NCBI GenBank assembly: GCA_019695015.1
Contig: JAIBAV010000040.1
Span: 1 to 34,775 of the forward strand
Length of the DNA: 34,775 nt
DNA from: Chitinophagaceae bacterium
GTDB lineage: Bacteria > Bacteroidota > Bacteroidia > Chitinophagales > Chitinophagaceae
Direction of reading: 5' to 3'
The translations under genes and the position numbers were made by a program. Positions 27,746 to 34,775 of this stretch are shown in pieces. Positions within the stretch are counted from its first letter, which is position 1. Every line of letters begins with the position of its first letter. Below the pieces are notes generated by a model. It did not search any database and was not told the origin of the DNA. It saw nothing but the letters and a program-made list of their open reading frames with translations.

Positions 27746-29569
27746 ATGAGTAACGCAGCAGTTCTACATTCAAATATTGGTACCATGCATGACGATCATT
27801 CTGCTCATCATGAACACCACCACCAAGAAACTTTTATAAACAAATATGTATTTAGCCAAGACCATAAAATGATTGCTAAACAGTTTTTAATAACTGGTAT
27901 GGTATGGGCTTTAATTGGTGGCTTTTTAAGTGTTTTATTTAGAATGCAATTAGGTTTTCCAGAAGAGTCTTTTCCTTGGTTAGAAGATTTATTAGGCAAA
28001 TGGTGGGCTGCAGGTGGTAGAATTACTGCTCAAGGGTATTATGCCTTAGTTACTACACACGGTACTGTACTAGTTTTCTTTGTATTAACTGCTGGCTTAA
28101 GTGGTACTTTTGCAAACTTCTTAATTCCTCTGCAAATTGGTGCAAGAGATATGGCTTCGCCTTTTATGAATATGCTTAGCTATTGGTTTTTCTTTGCAGC
28201 TGGGGTTATTATGTTAGCTTCTATTTTTGTTCAAACAGGTCCTTTTAGTGGTGGTTGGACAGCCTATCCTCCTCTTAGTGCTTTAGGAGATGCTTCTCCA
28301 GGTTCTAAAACTGGTATGGATATGTGGATTATTTCTATGGCTTTGTTTGTTGTATCTTCTTTATTAGGGGGCTTAAATTATATTGCTACCATTTTAAACA
28401 TGCGTACCAAAGGTATGAGCATGACTAGAATGCCATTAACAATTTGGGCTTTATTATTTACAGCTATTCTAGGCGTTTTATCTTTCCCTGTGTTATTATC
28501 TGGTTTTATTCTTTTAATTTTTGATAGAAATTTTGGAACAAGTTTTTATTTATCTGATATCTTCTTAGCATCTACCAATACAGCCTTACCAAACGAAGGT
28601 GGTAGTGCCATTTTATTCCAACATTTATTCTGGTTCTTAGGCCACCCAGAGGTTTATATTATTATGCTTCCTGCAATGGGTATGGTTAGTGAAATTATCA
28701 GTATAAATTCTCGTAAACCTATTTTTGGTTATTTAGCAATGGTGGGTAGCTTATTTGCAATTGCTACACTAGCATTTTTAGTTTGGGCACACCACATGTT
28801 TGTTACAGGTTTAAATCCTTTCTTAGGTTCAATTTTTGCTTTACTAACTCTATTAATTGCACTACCTAGTTCTATTAAAGTATTTAACTGGCTAACTACA
28901 TTATGGCGTGGTAATATTAGGTTAACGCCTGGTATGCTGTTTGCCATTGGCTTTGTTAGTATGTTTATATCTGGTGGGTTAACTGGTATTTGGGTAGGTA
29001 ATGCAACTTTAGATATTCATTTACACGATACTTACTTTGTTATTGCTCACTTCCACTTAGTAATGGGCGTAGCTAGTATGTTTGGAATGTTTGCAGGTGT
29101 ATATCATTGGTTTCCTAAAATGTATGGAAGACACATGAACAATACTTTAGCGTATATACACTTTTGGATAACATTAATTGGTGCTTACCTAATTTTCTGG
29201 CCAATGCACTACCAAGGTTTAGCTGGTATGCCTCGTAGATATTATGATTACAGCATTTGGGAAAGCTTTAAACAATTCAGCGAGTTAAACAGGTTTATTA
29301 GTATTGTGGTGTTTATCACTTTCATAGCTCAATTATTATTTTTAATTAACTTTTTCTATTCCATTTGGAAAGGAAGAAAAGCTACTAACTTAAACCCTTA
29401 TGGTGCCAATACTTTAGAGTGGACAACACCAATTAACCCTGGTCATGGTAACTGGCCTGGCGAAATTCCTGAAGTACACCGTTGGGCTTATGATTATGGT
29501 AAAGATGGTAAAGACTTTATTACCCAAACCACTCCTGTTGGAGAGGAAGAAAGTACAGAGCACCACTAA
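27746..29569 (+). CDS. coxA: Cytochrome c oxidase subunit I (aa3-type, A1 family)
   Basis: A 607-residue catalytic subunit with twelve or more helices. Heme and copper ligands are visible: His105 (TTHGTVLVF), His300, Glu302 and Tyr304 in GHPEVYII (CuB ligand, proton-channel Glu and cross-linked Tyr of A1-type oxidases), WAHHMF for the CuB histidine pair, and HDTYFVIAHFHLV (427-439) with the heme a3 ligand His435 and heme a ligand His437. The first 28 residues are unusual, holding eight His, seven of them between 15 and 26. It reduces O2 to water and pumps protons. A strong terminator lies 48 bases after the stop. Confidence 0.97.
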   Translation: MSNAAVLHSNIGTMHDDHSAHHEHHHQETFINKYVFSQDHKMIAKQFLITGMVWALIGGFLSVLFRMQLGFPEESFPWLEDLLGKWWAAGGRITAQGYYALVTTHGTVLVFFVLTAGLSGTFANFLIPLQIGARDMASPFMNMLSYWFFFAAGVIMLASIFVQTGPFSGGWTAYPPLSALGDASPGSKTGMDMWIISMALFVVSSLLGGLNYIATILNMRTKGMSMTRMPLTIWALLFTAILGVLSFPVLLSGFILLIFDRNFGTSFYLSDIFLASTNTALPNEGGSAILFQHLFWFLGHPEVYIIMLPAMGMVSEIISINSRKPIFGYLAMVGSLFAIATLAFLVWAHHMFVTGLNPFLGSIFALLTLLIALPSSIKVFNWLTTLWRGNIRLTPGMLFAIGFVSMFISGGLTGIWVGNATLDIHLHDTYFVIAHFHLVMGVASMFGMFAGVYHWFPKMYGRHMNNTLAYIHFWITLIGAYLIFWPMHYQGLAGMPRRYYDYSIWESFKQFSELNRFISIVVFITFIAQLLFLINFFYSIWKGRKATNLNPYGANTLEWTTPINPGHGNWPGEIPEVHRWAYDYGKDGKDFITQTTPVGEEESTEHH

Positions 29570-29616
29570 AATTTATGGTATAGTAACATCTAAATTATAA
29601 ATGATTTATGTAGAAA

Positions 29617-29645
29617 ATGCCCTGAACTTTTCGGGGTATTTTTTT
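29617..29645 (+). terminator. Rho-independent terminator between coxA and cyoE
   Basis: A 10-bp stem (29617-29626 with 29630-29639, two G-U pairs) around a 3-nt loop, followed by T at 29639-29645. It separates the act-coxBA block from cyoE and the small oxidase subunits, so these may be expressed at a different level or by read-through. Confidence 0.8.
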
Positions 29646-29670
29646 GAATTTTTTTATTACTTAATTCTTA

Positions 29671-30573
29671 ATGACAGATAAAAGCCTAACATATTCTACT
29701 TCTTTTTTATCTAAGCTACACGATTATAAAGAGCTCACTAAATTTACGCTAACTTTTACCGTAGTTTTTACCTGTGTTATCAGTTATTTATTAGCCCCAA
29801 GCATTATTAGTTACAACCTAAAAATGATTTTGTTACTTTTTGCTGCTGGGTTATTAATAACAGGTAGTGCAAATGCCATCAATCAGGCTGTAGAAAAAAA
29901 CTCTGATGCTTTGATGAAAAGAACTGCAAATAGGCCTGTTGCTGCTGGCAGAATGAGCCAAAAAGAAGCCTATACTTTTGCTTTTTTAACAGGTGCAATA
30001 GGTGTGTTTATTATGTGGTATTTTTTCAATACCTCTTCTGCCTTACTTTCTGCCTTTAGTTTATTTCTTTATTCATTTATTTATACGCCATTAAAAACTA
30101 AAAATTCTATTGCAGTTTTAATTGGTGGTTTACCAGGTGCCTTGCCTTGTTTAATTGGTTGGGTTGCTGCCGAAGATAGTTTTAGCATTGGCGGATGGAT
30201 ACTGTTTGCCATACAATTTATTTGGCAATTTCCACATTTTTGGGCTATTGCATGGGTGGCTCATAAAGATTATACGGCTGCTGGTTTTAAACTTTTACCA
30301 AGCAACGAAGGACCAACTAAATATACTGCCATACAAACAATTATGTATAGCGTTTTAATGATTCCTATAGGGCTTTTACCATATTACTTTAATATAACAG
30401 GTTCCGTGAGTATGTATATTATTTTAGCTTGTAATATTGCAATGGTTATACAAAGTATAAGATTGTATAACCAAATGAATGTAAAAGCAGCAAAAAGAGT
30501 AATGTTTAGTAGTTATATTTATTTACCAATTGTATATTTAGCAATGCTAGCCGATAAAATAGCTATACTTTAA
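29671..30573 (+). CDS. cyoE: Protoheme IX farnesyltransferase (heme O synthase)
   Basis: A 300-residue UbiA-family prenyltransferase that adds a farnesyl group to heme B, giving heme O, the precursor of heme a used by the oxidase encoded next to it. The substrate-binding segment NQAVEKNSDALMKRTANRPV (71-90) matches the NxxxDxxxDxxMxRT pattern with Glu75 in the first acidic place, and FSLFLYSFIYTPLKTKN and IAWVAHKDYTAAGFKLLP are typical. About nine helices. It starts 26 bases after the terminator T-run. The heme A synthase (CtaA) that would complete the pathway is not in the window. Confidence 0.95.
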   Translation: MTDKSLTYSTSFLSKLHDYKELTKFTLTFTVVFTCVISYLLAPSIISYNLKMILLLFAAGLLITGSANAINQAVEKNSDALMKRTANRPVAAGRMSQKEAYTFAFLTGAIGVFIMWYFFNTSSALLSAFSLFLYSFIYTPLKTKNSIAVLIGGLPGALPCLIGWVAAEDSFSIGGWILFAIQFIWQFPHFWAIAWVAHKDYTAAGFKLLPSNEGPTKYTAIQTIMYSVLMIPIGLLPYYFNITGSVSMYIILACNIAMVIQSIRLYNQMNVKAAKRVMFSSYIYLPIVYLAMLADKIAIL

Positions 30574-30587
30574 ATTTTAATTGTATT

Positions 30588-31169
30588 ATGCAAATAGCCA
30601 TGAACAATCAACCAACTACACATAGAATTCATCCCCACAAATTTACCTTATGGATGGCCATTGGTAGCATTTGTATGATGTTTGCAGGCTTAACGAGTGC
30701 CTATATTGTTAAACGCAATCAAGATAATTTTTTAGAATTTGATTTACCCATTATTTTTTGGTTAAGTACTATTGTAATTATTTTAAGCAGTGTAACTATG
30801 CACCTTGCTTTAAAAGCCTATAAAGCAAGAAAAACAAACAAGTTTAAAATGTTTATTACGGCAACTGCTGCTTTAGGTGCTTTATTTGCTGCTATGCAGG
30901 CAGTAGGTTTTCTAGACTTAGAAAATCATGGTATTCCGTTAATAGGCTTTAAAAGCAATGCTGCAGCATCTTTTATTTTGGTAATTTTAGGAGTACATGC
31001 ATTGCATGTATTAGGTGGTGTGGTAGCATTAGTAATAACATTTGTAAAAGCACTATTTAAAAAAACAAATCAGTATAACAACATACCGGTAGAAGTATTA
31101 AGTACTTACTGGCATTTTGTAGGAATTTTATGGATTTATTTGCTTGTATTTTTAATTTGGCTACGCTAA
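30588..31169 (+). CDS. Cytochrome c oxidase subunit III, short form
   Basis: A 193-residue heme-copper oxidase subunit III with five helices. Family signs: HPHKFTLWMAIGSICMMFAGLTSAY near the start, LGVHALHVLGGVVAL (about 134-148) and STYWHFVGILWIYLLVFLIW at the end. Start is ATG at 30588 or, four codons later, 30600. It starts 14 nt after cyoE, so the two are probably cotranscribed. A second subunit III gene follows; many Bacteroidota have the same tandem pair. Confidence 0.92.
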   Translation: MQIAMNNQPTTHRIHPHKFTLWMAIGSICMMFAGLTSAYIVKRNQDNFLEFDLPIIFWLSTIVIILSSVTMHLALKAYKARKTNKFKMFITATAALGALFAAMQAVGFLDLENHGIPLIGFKSNAAASFILVILGVHALHVLGGVVALVITFVKALFKKTNQYNNIPVEVLSTYWHFVGILWIYLLVFLIWLR

Positions 31170-31235
31170 AATAAAATAGTTGTAAAATCGTTAAAAAAAA
31201 TAGCAATTAAATTATATTTTTAAAGTTTAAGCTAA

Positions 31236-31243
31236 TATTTTTG
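31236..31243 (+). promoter_or_regulatory. Candidate -7 box ahead of the second subunit III gene
   Basis: An exact TAnnTTTG match ends 20 bases before the ATG at 31264, in an AT-rich 94-nt gap. No clear -33 box is seen, so this is a weak internal promoter candidate for the last two oxidase genes. Confidence 0.3.
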
Positions 31244-31263
31244 TAACACAAACAGACCAAAAT

Positions 31264-31941
31264 ATGTCAACTGTAGCAACTGCACAACCTAAATTATGGG
31301 CAGGTGGTAAAAGCCCCTTTAATGTAGAGTATGGTAAAGTTATGATGTGGTATTTTTTAATGAGCGATACTTTTACATTTGCTGCCTTTCTAATTGCTTA
31401 CGGAACGGTAAGATTTTCTGCCAATAGCTGGCCCGATCCTAATGAAGTTTTTAATACTTTCCCTTTTGCACCAGAAGGGGTACATACACCATTGGTATTT
31501 GTAAGTATCATGACTTTTATTTTAATTGTTAGCTCTGTAACAATGGTATTAGCTGTACAAGCTGGTCACCATAACGATAAAAAAGCAGTAGTTAAAAACC
31601 TTATTCTAACAATTATTGGGGGTGCTTTATTCTTAGGCTGTCAAGCTTGGGAGTGGACGCATTTATACCACGAAGGTGCTTGGTGGGGTAAAAACCCTTT
31701 TCTTAATGCAGATGGTACTGCACCTACTGTAAACTTTACCAACTTCTTCTTTACTATTACAGGCTTTCACGGCTTTCACGTATTTACAGGAGTAATCATT
31801 AATATAATCATGTTAATAATGACCCTCAATAATACTTTCGAAAAAAGAGGCCATTACCTAATGATTGAAAAAGCTGGCTTATACTGGCACTTTGTAGATT
31901 TAGTTTGGGTATTTGTATTTACTTGTTTTTACTTAATTTAA
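31264..31941 (+). CDS. coxC: Cytochrome c oxidase subunit III, long form
   Basis: A 225-residue subunit III. The motifs ITGFHGFHVFTGVIINI (about 165-181) and GLYWHFVDLVWVFVFTCFYL (about 205-224) are canonical, as is KVMMWYFLMSDTFTFAAFLIAYG after a short soluble N-terminus. It has an extended loop (HLYHEGAWWGKNPFLNADGT, about 137-156) that the short form lacks. About five to seven helices. It is spaced 94 nt from the short-form gene and 20 nt from the subunit IV gene. Confidence 0.94.
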   Translation: MSTVATAQPKLWAGGKSPFNVEYGKVMMWYFLMSDTFTFAAFLIAYGTVRFSANSWPDPNEVFNTFPFAPEGVHTPLVFVSIMTFILIVSSVTMVLAVQAGHHNDKKAVVKNLILTIIGGALFLGCQAWEWTHLYHEGAWWGKNPFLNADGTAPTVNFTNFFFTITGFHGFHVFTGVIINIIMLIMTLNNTFEKRGHYLMIEKAGLYWHFVDLVWVFVFTCFYLI

Positions 31942-31961
31942 AACTTAATAAATTTTTATAA

Positions 31962-32393
31962 ATGGAATATTCAACTAACTCTCATGGCGATTATTCTGCC
32001 ATAAAAAAAGAAATTTGGAAAGTAACCCTTATCCTTTCTTTACTTACTATTATTGAACTTGTTTTTGGATTTTGGATTTATGCCCAACCTACTATGGGCG
32101 AAGGTTTAAAATGGACATTAAAAGGCTTAATCATTATTTTAATGCTCTCTAAAGCATTTTACATTGTAGCTTATTTCATGCACTTAAAACATGAGTTAAG
32201 AACTTTTATTATGACCATTATTTTACCTTTAATTTCTTTTGTGTGGATTATTTTCGCCTTCTTATACGATGGCAATTCTTTTAAAGATTTAAGAAACGGT
32301 TTTGACCGCCACCATAAAGCACAAAGCAAAGTAAAAGCTGTTAAGCCCGCTGCTACGCACAATAATACAAAAAAGCAAGAGCATGGCCACTAA
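31962..32393 (+). CDS. Cytochrome c oxidase subunit IV (prokaryotic type)
   Basis: A 143-residue membrane protein with three helices (about 18-38, 48-70 and 81-102), the layout of bacterial oxidase subunit IV. KAFYIVAYFMHLKHELR (about 64-80) is the family motif. The C-terminal 40 residues are basic and His-rich (DRHHKAQSKVKAVKP, KKQEHGH) and probably cytoplasmic. The function is in assembly or stability of the oxidase. It ends the locus, 21 bases before a strong terminator. Confidence 0.9.
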   Translation: MEYSTNSHGDYSAIKKEIWKVTLILSLLTIIELVFGFWIYAQPTMGEGLKWTLKGLIIILMLSKAFYIVAYFMHLKHELRTFIMTIILPLISFVWIIFAFLYDGNSFKDLRNGFDRHHKAQSKVKAVKPAATHNNTKKQEHGH

Positions 32394-32414
32394 ACAGCCA
32401 TACAACTAATTTGT

Positions 32415-32443
32415 AAACCATCGGTACAACCGATGGTTTTTTT
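32415..32443 (+). terminator. Strong Rho-independent terminator ending the oxidase locus
   Basis: A perfect 11-bp stem (32415-32425 with 32429-32439) around a 3-nt loop, running into seven T (32437-32443). It lies just after the subunit IV stop codon and before der. Confidence 0.9.
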
Positions 32444-32537
32444 ATTCTTTTCGCCTTCCTGTTTTTTTAAACTAATATTGCAGTTTTAAGTTTTGCATAT
32501 ACTGCTTGTATAAGCCCAAAGCAATAAATATTTTAGA

Positions 32538-33851
32538 ATGAGTTATACCATTGCAATTGTAGGAAGACCTAATGTAGGCAAAAGCACTTTTTTTAATAGG
32601 CTGTTAGAGCAACGTAAAGCTATTGTAGATGATATTAGTGGTGTAACCAGAGATAGACAATATGGTGTAAGCGAATGGGCAGGTAAAACTTTTAATGTTA
32701 TTGATACAGGTGGGTTTGTGCCTAACAGCAATGATATTTTTGAAACCGAAATAAGAAAACAGGTAAAAATAGCTATAGACGAAGCTGATGCTATTATTTT
32801 TATGGTAGATGTAGCAACTGGTATTACAGATTTAGATAACTCTATGGCTCATATTTTAAGACGTTCTAATAAACCAGTTTATCTTACTGTAAACAAAGTA
32901 GATAACCATAGCAGAGAATTAGATGCTACCGAATTTTATAGTTTAGGGTTCGAAAAAATTTATACTCTTAGCAGCATTAGTGGTACAGGCACTGGCGAAT
33001 TATTAGATGCAATTACAGAAAAAATTGAACTAACCGACATAGCAGATAATAATACAGAAAATGAACTGCCAAAATTTGCCATTATTGGTCAACCAAATGT
33101 TGGCAAATCATCTTTACTAAATGCACTAATTGGGCAGGAGAGAACCATTGTTAGCAATATTGCAGGCACTACCAGAGATACTATTCATACACATTATAAC
33201 TTATTTAATAAAGAATTTATTTTAATAGACACTGCAGGTATTAGAAAGAAAAGTAAAGAAAAAGACGACCTGGAATTTTACTCTATCATTAGAGCTATTA
33301 AAGCAATGGACGAAGCAGATATTTGTTTATTGCTTTTAGATGCAGAAAAAGGAATAACGGCACAAGATGTAGCCATTTTTAGCCTGGCTGCCCGTAAAGG
33401 TAAAGGCATAGCTATTTTAGTAAATAAATGGGATTTGGTAGAAAAAGAAACTAATACTGCAAGAGATTATGAAAAAAAATTAAAAGAAAAAATAGCCCCG
33501 TTTACCGATGTGCCTATTTTATTTATATCTGTAAAAGATAAAACCCGAATTTTTAAAGCCATAGAAATTGCTTTAGAAGTGTATAACAATAAACAACAAA
33601 AAATTAGCACTTCTAAACTAAACGAGGTAATGCTAAAAGTGGTAGAGGCCAATAAAGCACCAGTGGTACGGGGGCATATTGTAAAAATTAAGTTTATAAC
33701 ACAATTACCAACCCATGTACCTTCCTTTGCATTTTTTACTAACTTTCCAAACGATATTAAAACCCCGTATAAAAATTTTTTAGAAAACCAGCTTAGGGCA
33801 AAATTTAATTTTAAAGGAGTACCAATTAGAATTTTCTTTAGAAAGAAATAA
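32538..33851 (+). CDS. der: Ribosome biogenesis GTPase Der (EngA)
   Basis: A 437-residue protein with two GTPase domains in tandem and a C-terminal KH-like domain, the layout unique to Der, which is required for 50S subunit maturation. First domain: GRPNVGKS (8-15), DTGG (about 57-60), NKVD (about 117-120). Second domain: GQPNVGKS (about 184-191), DTAGIRKK (about 233-240), NKWD (about 297-300). The end, FFTNFPNDIKTPYKNFLENQ and GVPIRIFFRKK, is the KH part. It stands alone between the oxidase terminator and a long repeat-filled gap. I see no convincing terminator directly after it. Confidence 0.96.
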   Translation: MSYTIAIVGRPNVGKSTFFNRLLEQRKAIVDDISGVTRDRQYGVSEWAGKTFNVIDTGGFVPNSNDIFETEIRKQVKIAIDEADAIIFMVDVATGITDLDNSMAHILRRSNKPVYLTVNKVDNHSRELDATEFYSLGFEKIYTLSSISGTGTGELLDAITEKIELTDIADNNTENELPKFAIIGQPNVGKSSLLNALIGQERTIVSNIAGTTRDTIHTHYNLFNKEFILIDTAGIRKKSKEKDDLEFYSIIRAIKAMDEADICLLLLDAEKGITAQDVAIFSLAARKGKGIAILVNKWDLVEKETNTARDYEKKLKEKIAPFTDVPILFISVKDKTRIFKAIEIALEVYNNKQQKISTSKLNEVMLKVVEANKAPVVRGHIVKIKFITQLPTHVPSFAFFTNFPNDIKTPYKNFLENQLRAKFNFKGVPIRIFFRKK

Positions 33852-34174
33852 TAGCCATGTAAACCTTTTTAATTGTGAATAATTAATTGGGTAATTGTGT
33901 ATTTTTTTATATAATTCTTTTTTATTATTAACTCATTTAAGCTATCTTTATCGTTTATTATTTTTGCAAAGCAACTTTTATTTTTAAAAATAAAAAGCTA
34001 CTGCTAACAAAACTGGTAAAACCCTTAAAACAATAACAACAACCAACCAATGCCAACAAGGCATGGTATTAATATTAATTTATAGTGAACATTTTTTAAG
34101 TAGGCTTACCTGCTTATAGGGTGCTTTACTTTTGTTTAAACTGTGGCATTATGAATGAAATGAAAAAAAAGAAT
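33852..34174. other. AT-rich gap after der without a gene
   Basis: No ORF with coding character. Two small inverted repeats are seen: an A/T-only near-palindrome (about 33975-33997) that might end der transcripts weakly, and a 5-bp hairpin (34050-34054 with 34060-34064) with no T-run. Otherwise nothing recognised. Confidence 0.5.
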
Positions 34175-34775
34175 TGTCATGTTGAACGAAGTGACATAAA
34201 AAAAGGTTTGTCATTCCGAGCCTGAGAGGAATCTCATTGTTCTTAACCTTTAGATCCTTCGCTTACGCTCAGGATGACAAAAAGAGGGGGCAGGATGACA
34301 AAAAAGAGGGTGTAGGATAACAAAAATGAGGGGGCAGTACAACCAAACCTTGTCATGTTGAACGTAGTGAAGAATCTTTACTTGTCTGCCATTCCGAGCC
34401 TGAGAGGAATCTCATTGTTCTTAACCTTTAGATCCTTCGCTTACGCTCAGGATGACATAAAAGAGGGGGTAGGATGACATAAAAAGTGGGGGCAGGATAA
34501 CAAAAATGAGAGAGGCAGGATGACAAAAAAGAGGGTGTAGGGTAACAAAAACGAGGTGCTCAGGACAACCAACCCATCTGTCATGTTGAACGTAGAGACA
34601 TAAAAAAAGGTTTGTCATTCCGAGCCTGAGAGGAATCTCATTGTTCTGAACCTTTAGATCCTTCGCTTCGCTCAGGATGACAAAAACAAGAGGGGGCAGG
34701 ATAACAAAAATGAGGGATAGGATAACAAAAATGAGAGAGGGCAGGATGACAAAAACGAGGGGCTCAGGACAACCA
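34175..34775. repeat. Compound repeat: palindromic elements plus 21-24-bp tandem units
   Basis: Three successive macro-units begin at 34175, 34351 and 34579, each opening with TGTCATGTTGAACG. Each contains one palindromic element of about 70 bp (34209-34279, about 34386-34457, 34613-34682) whose ends are TGTCATTCC and AGGATGACA, then a run of 21-24-bp tandem units of the form AGGATGACAAAAAGAGGGGG with 3, 5 and 4 copies. Macro-units 2 and 3 close with GCTCAGGACAACCA. The array continues past the window end. No gene lies in it; the long minus-strand frame at 34421-34618 consists only of repeat. Confidence 0.88.
34209..34279. repeat. Palindromic interspersed element, copy 1
   Basis: The left part (TGTCATTCCGAGCCTGAG, then AGGAATCT) is an imperfect reverse complement of the right part (AGATCCTTCGC, then GCTCAGGATGACA), so the whole element can fold into a long interrupted hairpin. 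Copies 2 (about 34386-34457) and 3 (34613-34682) differ by a few bases only; copy 3 lacks two bases near the right arm. MITE-like, with no coding capacity. Confidence 0.75.

Noticed and set aside
34421..34618. A 65-codon minus-strand frame in the right-end repeats
   Set aside because: It is made wholly of the palindromic element and tandem units; its product is a low-complexity string set by the repeats, so it is not a gene.
34271..34775. Possible CRISPR array
   Set aside because: The 21-24-bp units are directly joined with no unique spacers, and no cas gene is near.
1..34775. tRNA, rRNA or riboswitch genes
   Set aside because: I looked in the intergenic gaps and saw no cloverleaf, rRNA or recognisable riboswitch core; a covariance-model search would be needed to be certain.

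Overview
The window is chromosomal DNA of a member of the Bacteroidota. It is AT-rich and carries several lineage markers: the GldF/GldG gliding-motility transporter pair, a MurF-alanine racemase fusion, a giant PKD/Ig-like surface protein with a type IX secretion (T9SS) type B sorting domain next to a PorP/SprF-family protein, and an alternative complex III (ActABCDEF) plus aa3-type cytochrome oxidase locus. Gene content suggests a strictly respiring, possibly gliding member of Chitinophagia/Chitinophagaceae or a close relative; this placement is an inference.

Layout. (1) Positions 1-960: a REP-associated tyrosine transposase (RAYT) flanked on both sides by short hairpin REP-like elements; one element overlaps its stop codon. 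Positions 960-1355 hold one small minus-strand ORF and an AT-rich leader. (2) 1356-7492, + strand: a tight five-gene run gldF-gldG-terC-murF/alr-small membrane protein, with gaps of 12-32 nt. (3) 7677-8536, - strand: a small membrane protein translationally coupled (TAATG) to purN. (4) 8754-17753, + strand: a 2617-residue multidomain surface protein and a PorP/SprF-family outer-membrane protein, ended by a likely terminator. (5) 18016-32393, + strand: actA-actB-actC-actD-actE-actF-coxB-coxA, a terminator, then cyoE-coxC1-coxC2-subunit IV and a second strong terminator. (6) 32538-33851: der, a ribosome-assembly GTPase. (7) 33852-34775: no gene. The last 600 bases are a compound repeat made of ~70-bp palindromic elements and 21-24-bp tandem units that runs off the end of the window.

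How the genes work together. Region 5 encodes an electron path from menaquinol through ActC/ActF, the ActB iron-sulfur clusters and the ActA/ActE c-hemes to CuA of oxidase subunit II, then heme a/a3-CuB of subunit I; CyoE makes the heme O precursor of heme a. Subunit II has no fused cytochrome c, so ActE or the N-terminal monoheme domain of ActA would be the electron donor. Regions 2 and 4 link to the cell surface: GldFG to gliding/T9SS function, MurF-Alr to peptidoglycan precursor synthesis, and the giant protein to adhesion or motility at the surface.

I did not find an entirely new gene system. The parts most worth a second look are the regular architecture of the RAYT-associated repeats, the compound repeat at the right end, the type B surface protein/PorP-like pair, and the six-heme ActA.
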